This document shows, one piece after another, positions 14,835 to 20,531 of a stretch of 32,375 bases of DNA. The notes beneath the pieces were generated by a model, which searched no databases, had not been told where the DNA came from, and saw only the letters and a program-made list of their open reading frames with translations. The stretch is from Negativibacillus sp. (GTDB lineage: Bacteria; Bacillota; Clostridia; Oscillospirales; Ruminococcaceae). Each line of letters begins with the position of its first letter. The stretch's first letter is position 1. Position numbers and translations under genes: made by a program. The stretch covers positions 1 through 32,375 of the forward strand of contig JAHHTY010000017.1 in NCBI GenBank assembly GCA_020024325.1. Reading direction: 5' to 3'.

Positions 14835-15296
14835 ATGAGAAAATTAGCAAAGATTTTGTGGGTAGTTTTTCTTGTTGGGGTTTGTTTTTCTACGATTCAG
14901 GAAGAAATGTTTCGACTGCAAACAAAAGATTACAGCAATATTCATTTGACCGATATAAAAGCAGAACAAAAGCTGGATGAAAATACAATAAAGCAATATC
15001 TTCAAAAGACAACAGCAAATTTTGAACTATATGACTACTACTTAATGACGATATCGGTGGAAAACAGCACAGCAGTTGGAGATTATTTCTTTCCGGAATA
15101 TACTGTTTCTACGTCAGATAAGTATAGCTGTAATATGTATAATATAGATACAATGTCGGATGGACAATTGACGTATCATAGTTATTATCTGCCTGCTAAG
15201 GAAAAAATAACATTAAAAATGGTTTTGCAGGTGCCAAAAGGCTGCAAAGAAGTTATGTCACGAAAAGACTCATCGGTAAAAACAACTTTAAAATAA
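14835..15296 (+). CDS. Secreted or membrane-tethered hypothetical protein
   Basis: This 153-residue protein has an N-terminal hydrophobic segment (about 4-20, LAKILWVVFLVGVCFSTI) that acts as signal peptide or anchor. The rest is a soluble domain with alternating beta-like stretches (YYLMTISVENSTAVGDYFF, KITLKMVLQVPKG). These resemble the telokin/DUF4352-style outer domains that measure a protein against its own ionic or protein partner, but no family is assigned. It starts four bases after the zinc-ribbon membrane protein gene and is closed by a strong terminator, so the pair forms a two-gene unit. Its function is unknown. Confidence 0.65.
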   Translation: MRKLAKILWVVFLVGVCFSTIQEEMFRLQTKDYSNIHLTDIKAEQKLDENTIKQYLQKTTANFELYDYYLMTISVENSTAVGDYFFPEYTVSTSDKYSCNMYNIDTMSDGQLTYHSYYLPAKEKITLKMVLQVPKGCKEVMSRKDSSVKTTLK

Positions 15297-15301
15297 TAGT
15301 A

Positions 15302-15344
15302 AAAAAGGCATCCGATATTTCATTAGAATATCGGATGCCTTTTT
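15302..15344 (+). terminator. Bidirectional terminator with 18-bp stem
   Basis: AAAAAGGCATCCGATATT (15302-15319) pairs perfectly with AATATCGGATGCCTTTTT (15327-15344) around a 7-base loop. It ends the envelope-protein pair on the plus strand and the reductase/activase operon on the minus strand. Confidence 0.95.
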
Positions 15345-15370
15345 AGCATATATAAATTATTCTTTAAAAA

Positions 15371-16126
15371 TCATCGGTTTACTTTATTGTATCCAATGAC
15401 CGCAGCACCAATGGCACCGGCATATTGAGAAAGCGGCGAAGTGTATATAGGGATTTTTAAATATTCTTCTAATGAAGAGCGAAAAATTTCAAACTGTGCA
15501 AGACCGCCACTGAAAAAAATATCGCCGGATAAATGAAGCTTTTGTGCAAAAAAAGATGTTCTGCGACAGATGGAATTGATGATTCCAAGAGCAATATCTC
15601 CTTTATCCACGCCCTTAGCAAGCAAGCTGACAATTTCGCTCTCTGCAAAAACTGTACACATACTGGTGATATTGACAGGGTGATGCCCTTGTACAAAAAG
15701 GTCAATGTTTTTAATATCTTCCTCAAGGATACGCATCATCACTTCAATAAATCGTCCTGTTCCGGCAGCACATTTATCATTCATAATAAAATCCACAACA
15801 TTTAAACCGTTATCCAGTAAAATTGCTTTGCAATCCTGCCCACCGATATCGATCACAGCGCGTATATCCGGATTTAAAAAGGCTGCACCCCGTGCATGAC
15901 AGGTAATCTCTGTAATCTGTTTATCAGCCTGATCAAGTAAAGATCTGCCGTATCCGGTGGACACGGTGTATGCAACATCATCGTTGTATAAAAGGTGATA
16001 CAGGTGGGTGATGCTTTCTTTAGGATTAGCTGAAGTTGGAAGAATTTGGGTTTGAACAATTTCTTTGCCGTCAAACAATACAGCTTTTGTAGTGGTTGAA
16101 CCGGAATCAATTCCTAACGTGAGCAT
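15371..16126 (-). CDS. ATP-dependent activase of a double-cubane/2-hydroxyacyl-CoA dehydratase-type enzyme (BadF/HgdC family)
   Basis: This 251-residue ASKHA-fold ATPase couples ATP hydrolysis to injecting a low-potential electron into its partner reductase. The phosphate-binding loop is GIDSGSTTTKAVL (5-17), the second is DIGGQDCKAI (93-102), and the C-terminal adenosine site is FFSGGLAQF. C119 (NDKCAAGTGRF) and C157 (SMCTVFAESE) are the conserved ligands that hold one [4Fe-4S] cluster between two subunits. The length is typical of HgdC-type activators. It begins 14 bases after the reductase gene, with AAGGAG in that gap, so the two form an operon. It is predicted to be cytosolic and oxygen-sensitive. 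Confidence 0.92.
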   Translation of the reverse strand: MLTLGIDSGSTTTKAVLFDGKEIVQTQILPTSANPKESITHLYHLLYNDDVAYTVSTGYGRSLLDQADKQITEITCHARGAAFLNPDIRAVIDIGGQDCKAILLDNGLNVVDFIMNDKCAAGTGRFIEVMMRILEEDIKNIDLFVQGHHPVNITSMCTVFAESEIVSLLAKGVDKGDIALGIINSICRRTSFFAQKLHLSGDIFFSGGLAQFEIFRSSLEEYLKIPIYTSPLSQYAGAIGAAVIGYNKVNR

Positions 16127-16140
16127 AGATGTGTCACTCC

Positions 16141-17295
16141 TTACAGCATTTCGATGAAAGCAGCCATTCTGGTGTTCAGCTGACCGATGTCTGCGGTGGA
16201 GTAATCAGTTTCGACAGCCATGTAAGGCAGTCCTTTTTTCTCATTTACAAAGCGCTTGATGCTGAGGCTTTCCACGTTATAGGTATGGCAAGCTTGTAAT
16301 GTAATTTCAACAACAGCATCAACTTTATACTCGTCAATCAATCGATCCAACAATTCCAAGCGATTTGAATTTGGTGTCATAACAGAGCATCCGATGCTCA
16401 AATAGCGTTCTGCAATGGCAGCGTAGATATCCGGATTATTTTCGTCAACCTCTCGGTCACAAGCTTTTGCTCCGGAACAATTTTCAAAGCAAACAACATG
16501 TCCGCCGTTGTTCTCAATGGCGGTTATACATTTTTCAGAGGCACCTCCAATAGGGCACCCTGTCATTAAAATACGAGGAGCTTTGGGATATTTGTTTGGA
16601 TTTTCCTGATATTCTTCTCTGATTTTTTGGGCGAGTGCGTGAATTTCTTCTGAAAGAGATTCCTTATTAAATTTATAAGTAGAACCGTATAAAATTTTAA
16701 ACAGGTCTTGTCCCAGCATAGGAACAGGTTCGCTTTTTGCTAAAGAATAAAATTCTTTCAGAGCACGACGAACCTTGTTCATAATTTTTACTTGTTTACG
16801 GACTTCTTCTTCGGTGATGGTGGTTTCAAACTGAGATTCTAATTTTTCTTTTAGCTTTATAACTTCTTTTTTCCACAATTCTAAGGCAATAGGACTTTGA
16901 GTGTTTGGAAGTTCCATAGTATATACAGATTTAAATTCACCTAAATATTCATACATTTTCTTTTTGCCATCACAGGTCGTTTCACCGACAATCAGATCAG
17001 AAAAGTAAAAATAAGGGCATTTGTCTGTTTTAGCAAAACCATAGCTGGACTTAATCAAGGGACATAGGTTGCGCGGTAAATCTTTCTCAGCCTCAGGAAT
17101 TGTTTCATCCGATGTAGAACATAACCCAACCACACAGGCACCCATTGCCATTGCGATTTCCTGAGGGAAATAGGTACAAAAAGTTCCTATGAAGGGGATG
17201 TTTTTCTGCTTCAACTCATAGGCTTGCATAAAAGATTTTTTTCTCATGTCACCGAATTCTTCAAAAATTTCAGGCAATTCTTTTTTTATTTCCAT
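16141..17295 (-). CDS. Double-cubane-cluster-type anaerobic reductase (HgdB/2-hydroxyacyl-CoA dehydratase D family)
   Basis: This 384-residue protein belongs to the HgdB/BcrB/DCCP superfamily. It is encoded as a single type of subunit, as in the double-cubane [8Fe-9S] reductases (the Carboxydothermus protein and E. coli YjiM), rather than as the two-subunit dehydratases. Candidate cluster ligands are C40, C54, C59, C78, C93 and C108 in the N-terminal half, and C247 (TGCPIGG), C273 (FENCSG), C303 and C336 (QACHTYN) in the C-terminal half. The natural substrate of these enzymes is not settled. The activase gene follows directly, and no CoA-transferase, acyl-CoA dehydrogenase or second dehydratase subunit is nearby. 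The ribosome site AAAGGAAAGTG precedes ATG 17295. Confidence 0.87.
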   Translation of the reverse strand: MEIKKELPEIFEEFGDMRKKSFMQAYELKQKNIPFIGTFCTYFPQEIAMAMGACVVGLCSTSDETIPEAEKDLPRNLCPLIKSSYGFAKTDKCPYFYFSDLIVGETTCDGKKKMYEYLGEFKSVYTMELPNTQSPIALELWKKEVIKLKEKLESQFETTITEEEVRKQVKIMNKVRRALKEFYSLAKSEPVPMLGQDLFKILYGSTYKFNKESLSEEIHALAQKIREEYQENPNKYPKAPRILMTGCPIGGASEKCITAIENNGGHVVCFENCSGAKACDREVDENNPDIYAAIAERYLSIGCSVMTPNSNRLELLDRLIDEYKVDAVVEITLQACHTYNVESLSIKRFVNEKKGLPYMAVETDYSTADIGQLNTRMAAFIEML

Positions 17296-17370
17296 TTCTG
17301 TTCACTTTCCTTTTGTTTGATAAAATTGTTCTGGTGTGGATGTTTTAACCGTTTTATTTTTGATAAAATA

Positions 17371-17399
17371 AGAGTAAAAAAAATAAGAGATAAAGTCAA
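17371..17399 (-). promoter_or_regulatory. Candidate promoter of the reductase/activase operon
   Basis: Minus strand TTGACT (plus 17394-17399), 17 bases, then TACTCT (plus 17371-17376). The -35 is strong and the -10 weak. The leader would be about 70 bases. Confidence 0.4.
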
Positions 17400-17580
17400 G
17401 TAAATTGCAATTGATAATTTTTATAGGAAAACAATAAGCGATTGCTTTTTTTAATAATAGGAAAATGGTGTTTTGCAGTAGAATCGTTAACTATCAGCCT
17501 AGCCTTATAAAAGATGCTGGAAAATTTTTGATAATCGTTAGGGTAAAAGGGGAAGATCGCAGAAAACAGCTGAATTTTGC

Positions 17581-17609
17581 TTGTAAAAAAATAGATAATA
17601 GTGTATGAT
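17581..17609 (+). promoter_or_regulatory. Candidate promoter of the PTS EIIA gene
   Basis: TTGTAA (17581-17586), 17 bases, then TATGAT (17604-17609). It lies about 50 bases before the ATG. No catabolite-response element was evident by eye. Confidence 0.55.
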
Positions 17610-17662
17610 TAAAAAAGTATAGCCTTGAAGATGCAGCAATTGATGGGAAAGGAAGGATTGTG

Positions 17663-18109
17663 ATGCTGACACAATATCTGCAAAAAGAAGCAATTCGTTG
17701 TGGCTGTGAAGCGGCAGATTGGAAAGAAGCAATCCGTGCAGCGGCAGCTCCGTTGCTGGAAGAAGGAAAAATTGAAGAAAGATATGTGGAAAGAGCAATC
17801 AAAAAGGTAGAAGAATTGGGACCGTACATTGTTTTAACACAGGGGGTTGCGGTTGCTCACGCAAGACCGAAAGAGGATGTAAAAGAGGGCGGGATCAGTT
17901 TAATTTCTTTAAAAAATCCTGTTCCGTTTGGTCATAAAGCATACGACCCTGTTTCTTTGGTTTTTATGCTTGCAGCAACGACAGACGATGGACATATCGG
18001 GGCAATGATGAGTGTTGCGCAGGCGTTATCTGAACCAAATGTGAAGGAAAAATTGATTGCAGCACAAACGCCCAAAGAAATATACGATACAATTCTCCAA
18101 GAGAAATAA
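17663..18109 (+). CDS. PTS sugar transporter subunit IIA (fructose/mannitol-type EIIA)
   Basis: This 148-residue single-domain EIIA accepts phosphate from HPr on a histidine and passes it to an EIIB. The phosphorylation site is H66 in GVAVAHARP, the standard motif, with the GISLISLKNPVPFGH stretch following. ATG 17663 is preferred because GGAAGG lies six bases upstream; GTG 17660 is in frame. No EIIB, EIIC, PRD regulator or sugar enzyme adjoins it, and it is bounded by its own promoter and terminator, so it is an orphan. It may serve a transporter elsewhere (ascorbate/galactitol/fructose-type) or act as a regulatory phospho-acceptor. Confidence 0.88.
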   Translation: MLTQYLQKEAIRCGCEAADWKEAIRAAAAPLLEEGKIEERYVERAIKKVEELGPYIVLTQGVAVAHARPKEDVKEGGISLISLKNPVPFGHKAYDPVSLVFMLAATTDDGHIGAMMSVAQALSEPNVKEKLIAAQTPKEIYDTILQEK

Positions 18110-18117
18110 ATTATAGG

Positions 18118-18155
18118 AAAAAGGTAAGAACAGACAATTCTGTTCTTGCCTTTTT
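18118..18155 (+). terminator. Terminator of the PTS EIIA gene
   Basis: AAAAAGGTAAGAACAGA (18118-18134) pairs with TCTGTTCTTGCCTTTTT (18139-18155), with one G-U or mismatch near the base and a 4-base loop, ending in a T run. Confidence 0.92.
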
Positions 18156-18332
18156 GTATAAGATGCTAGAAAAGAAGAAGCGAAAAAAGATTTACACAGA
18201 GTAATATTAAGACTTTTTTGGTAAGCTAAAAAATAGACGATAAAAGAGGAAAATGATAGAATAGATATAAAAAAAGCGGAAGTTTAGCGGTTTTTGTCGC
18301 AAAATTATTTGAGTGTGTAAGTAGAAAAATAC

Positions 18333-18361
18333 TTGCATTTTTGTGTGAAGAAAGATATAAT
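18333..18361 (+). promoter_or_regulatory. Principal promoter of the dcw cluster
   Basis: TTGCAT (18333-18338), 17 bases, then a perfect TATAAT (18356-18361). Transcription should start near 18368, exactly where the repeat array begins, so a protein bound to the array would block initiation. Confidence 0.8.
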
Positions 18362-18367
18362 AATTAC

Positions 18368-18407
18368 AAAGTGGAGAGAAGTGGAGCAAAGTAGGGGAAA
18401 GCGGTGT
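18368..18407 (+). repeat. Four tandem 10-bp repeats, probable MraZ operator
   Basis: AAAGTGGAGA, GAAGTGGAGC, AAAGTAGGGG and AAAGCGGTGT run head to tail with a strict 10-base period. This is close to the AAAGTG(G/T)N3 repeats bound by mollicute MraZ and the spaced TGGGN boxes of E. coli MraZ. They sit between the promoter and mraZ, which points to autoregulation of the whole cluster. The fourth copy is the most degenerate. Confidence 0.8.
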
Positions 18408-18462
18408 ATATTTCCTGTTGAGCTTTTTCTTTTCATTTGTAAAAATTAGAGGTGATGTAGCG

Positions 18463-18885
18463 ATGCTGATTGGGGAATACCAGCACAGTCTGGACACCAA
18501 AGGAAGGGTAAACTTTCCGGCAAAGCTGCGTGAAGACCTTGGGGACAGTTTTATTCTCTCAAAAGGCTTGGGAGATGAGTGTCTTTTTGTTTACTCCGAA
18601 CAAGAGTGGAATAACTTAACTCAAAAGCTCAATAGCCTGCCGTTGTCTAAGGCAAGGGCACTTCAGCGTTTTTTGTTTGCTGGAGCAACACAGGTGCAGC
18701 CGGACAAACAGGGTAGAATTTTGATTCCGCAAAATCTTCGCCAATATGCAGGGCTGCAAAAAGAATTGATGATTGTGGGAGCTTCTAACCGAGCAGAGAT
18801 TTGGGACATGGAAAAATGGAACCAAATGTGCGAGCAGGTAACAGCCGACATGATTGCACAGACAATGGACGAGCTTGATTTTTAA
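18463..18885 (+). CDS. mraZ: Transcriptional regulator MraZ
   Basis: This 140-residue protein has two SpoVT/AbrB-like halves, each with the conserved pattern: DTKGRVNFPAKLRE (residues about 11-24) and DKQGRILIPQNLRQYAGL in the second half. MraZ forms ring-shaped oligomers whose subunits contact successive promoter repeats, and it represses the dcw operon. ATG 18463 is chosen because the mature-looking start is MLIGEYQHSLD and AGAGGTGA lies at the right spacing. The frame is open further upstream, through the promoter leader, but that part is not family-like. It is the first gene of the dcw cluster. Confidence 0.96.
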   Translation: MLIGEYQHSLDTKGRVNFPAKLREDLGDSFILSKGLGDECLFVYSEQEWNNLTQKLNSLPLSKARALQRFLFAGATQVQPDKQGRILIPQNLRQYAGLQKELMIVGASNRAEIWDMEKWNQMCEQVTADMIAQTMDELDF

Positions 18886-18932
18886 ATTTTTTGCTATTTT
18901 GATAGAGTAATGGATTGTCAGGGGGAAATGCG

Positions 18933-19874
18933 ATGGATTTTCAGCATATATCAGTGTTGCTGAACGAAACCATAGAAGGATTGAATATAAAGCCGGATGG
19001 TATCTATGTAGATGGGACTGCCGGAGGAGCAGGGCACTCCACTCAGATTGCAAAGCGGCTTGATCCCGAAAGAGGCGGACGACTGATTTCCATTGATAAG
19101 GACCCTGATGCAATCCAAACAGCAACACAAAGATTACAGCCTTACCCGGCAGCACAGGTTGTACCGGGAGATTTTAAAGATATTCCGCATATTCTTGACG
19201 AGCTGGGAATAGACAAGGTAGACGGCATCATGTTGGATTTAGGTGTTTCTTCCCGCCAGCTGGATACAGCAGAGAGAGGTTTTTCTTATCACCATGATTC
19301 TGAATTGGACATGAGAATGAGTCAACATGGCTTGAGTGCTTATGATGTTGTGAACACCTACTCGAAGGAAGATTTGATTCGTATTTTGAGGGATTATGGT
19401 GAAGAAAAATTTGCTCCCCGTATTGCAGCAACTATTTTAAAGGCAAGAGAAGAAAAACCGATAAGAACAACTTTTGAGCTGGTTGATTTGATTAAGGAAG
19501 CGTTGCCTGCTGCTGCAAAAAGAGGAAAAGGTCACCCTGCAAAGCAGACCTTTCAGGCAATCAGAATTGAAGTAAACCATGAGTTAGATTATTTAAAAGA
19601 GTGTATTGACAGCAGTTTTGACCGCCTGAAACCAGGCGGAAGATTTTGCATTATTACATTCCATTCTCTTGAAGACAGAATTGTAAAGCAGATGTTTGCA
19701 TCTTATACTATAGGATGCACCTGCCCGCCGGAGTTTCCGGTTTGCGTTTGCGGAAAAAAACCAAGGGCAAAGTTGGTTTCTCGTAAACCAATTGAACCAA
19801 CAAAAGAAGAAATAGAACAAAATAACCGAAGCAGAAGCGCAAAATTGAGGATTTTGGAGCGTTTAGAATACTAA
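18933..19874 (+). CDS. rsmH: 16S rRNA (cytosine1402-N4)-methyltransferase RsmH
   Basis: This 313-residue SAM-dependent enzyme methylates N4 of C1402 in the ribosomal P site. It shows the SAM-binding loop VDGTAGGAGHS (26-36), the LDLGVSSRQLD motif, RGFSYHHDSELDMRM and the C-terminal FHSLEDRIVKQ. A CTC-PEFPVCVCGKKP cysteine cluster lies near the C-terminus, as is usual. ATG 18933 has GGGGG upstream; an in-frame TTG at 18915 would add six residues but lacks a ribosome site. It follows mraZ by 47 bases, the universal dcw order. Confidence 0.96.
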   Translation: MDFQHISVLLNETIEGLNIKPDGIYVDGTAGGAGHSTQIAKRLDPERGGRLISIDKDPDAIQTATQRLQPYPAAQVVPGDFKDIPHILDELGIDKVDGIMLDLGVSSRQLDTAERGFSYHHDSELDMRMSQHGLSAYDVVNTYSKEDLIRILRDYGEEKFAPRIAATILKAREEKPIRTTFELVDLIKEALPAAAKRGKGHPAKQTFQAIRIEVNHELDYLKECIDSSFDRLKPGGRFCIITFHSLEDRIVKQMFASYTIGCTCPPEFPVCVCGKKPRAKLVSRKPIEPTKEEIEQNNRSRSAKLRILERLEY

Positions 19875-19916
19875 AAAGACTTCATGAAAATACAGTAAAA
19901 AGGTGGTTGGTACCCA

Positions 19917-20411
19917 ATGGCAAAGCAAAATAATCTGGCATATGATTTTGGAAGGTTTGAAACCCAAAGTCAAAAGTCCAGAGTTGACCTGAAGGTCGTT
20001 AAGCAAAAACGGCAGGCACAGCAAACAAGGTATTTTGTGGTAAAGGTTGCAACCTGTGTTACGATTTTCTTTGTCGGAGTTTTGGGAATTATCCTCAGTC
20101 AGGTGGCAATCACCGAGGTGACAATGCAAATTACCAACAGCAACCAAAAGCTGGAACTGCTGCAATCCGATTATCGCACATTGACTGCAGAGCTGGAAAG
20201 CTCAATGGCACTGAATAATATTGAGTATACCGTAACCAGAGAGATGGGAATGTCAAAGCTAAGAGAAAACCAGGTTACATATGTCAGCTTTTCTGACGGA
20301 GACAGTGTTGATGCGCTGGAACATAAAACCACCTCTTTTTTTGAAAAGTTAAAAGAAACCTTTTCCAAGGCGATGGAATATCTGAAACCATCAAAAAATA
20401 CAATGGAATAG
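19917..20411 (+). CDS. ftsL: Cell division protein FtsL (septum formation initiator-like)
   Basis: This 164-residue bitopic protein has a basic cytoplasmic N-terminus (1-38, RVDLKVVKQKRQAQQTR), one membrane helix (about 40-62), then an outer coiled coil (about 66-105, ITNSNQKLELLQSDYRTLTAEL) and a tail. FtsL pairs with DivIC/FtsB and FtsQ and activates the septal synthase FtsW/FtsI. Sequence conservation in this family is low, so the call rests on topology, the coiled coil, the EYTVTREMGMSKL segment and position between rsmH and the PBP gene. An extra tail of about 35 residues after the coil is longer than in many FtsL proteins. AAAAAGGTGG precedes ATG 19917. Confidence 0.85.
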   Translation: MAKQNNLAYDFGRFETQSQKSRVDLKVVKQKRQAQQTRYFVVKVATCVTIFFVGVLGIILSQVAITEVTMQITNSNQKLELLQSDYRTLTAELESSMALNNIEYTVTREMGMSKLRENQVTYVSFSDGDSVDALEHKTTSFFEKLKETFSKAMEYLKPSKNTME

Positions 20412-20417
20412 ATACAC

Positions 20418-20449
20418 CGAAGCCAAAGAGGAAAACGGCAGGGGCTTCG
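20418..20449 (+). other. Hairpin in the ftsL-PBP gap
   Basis: CGAAGCC (20418-20424) and GGCTTCG (20443-20449) form a perfect 7-bp stem with an 18-base loop. No T run follows. It lies seven bases after the ftsL stop. Confidence 0.45.
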
Positions 20450-20464
20450 AGTTGTGACAGACAG

Positions 20465-20505
20465 GAGTTAAGAAGTGGTAAGGCATCTTAGCTCTTGTTT
20501 TGTTT
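20465..20505 (+). terminator. Possible internal attenuator between ftsL and the PBP gene
   Basis: GAGTTAAGA (20465-20473) pairs with TCTTAGCTC (20486-20494), nine pairs including one G-U, and is followed by TTGTTTTGTTT. It looks like a weak intrinsic terminator inside the dcw operon, and could lower PBP and mur expression relative to mraZ-rsmH-ftsL. Confidence 0.5.
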
Positions 20506-20531
20506 CAGAGAGAAAAGGATGGTAACAGAAT

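Larger units (their letters stand above)
17296..17659. other. 364-base gap between the reductase operon and the PTS gene
   Basis: This divergent control region is AT-rich and has no credible gene. Besides one promoter candidate on each strand, AATCGTTA occurs twice (about 17483-17490 and 17533-17540), which may be a regulator half-site. No riboswitch or terminator was recognised. Confidence 0.5.
18156..18462. other. 307-base control region ahead of the dcw cluster
   Basis: No gene is present. The left two thirds are AT-rich and featureless to the eye. The right third holds the dcw promoter (18333-18361), four 10-bp repeats (18368-18407) and the mraZ ribosome site. Confidence 0.7.

Noticed and set aside
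18368..18407. CRISPR array or minisatellite
   Set aside because: The units are only 10 bp with no spacers, and their sequence and location match MraZ boxes.
18616..19155. 179-codon minus-strand open frame across mraZ/rsmH
   Set aside because: It lies antisense to two certain genes, has no ribosome site, and its translation lacks any family-like motif. It is a shadow of the coding frames.
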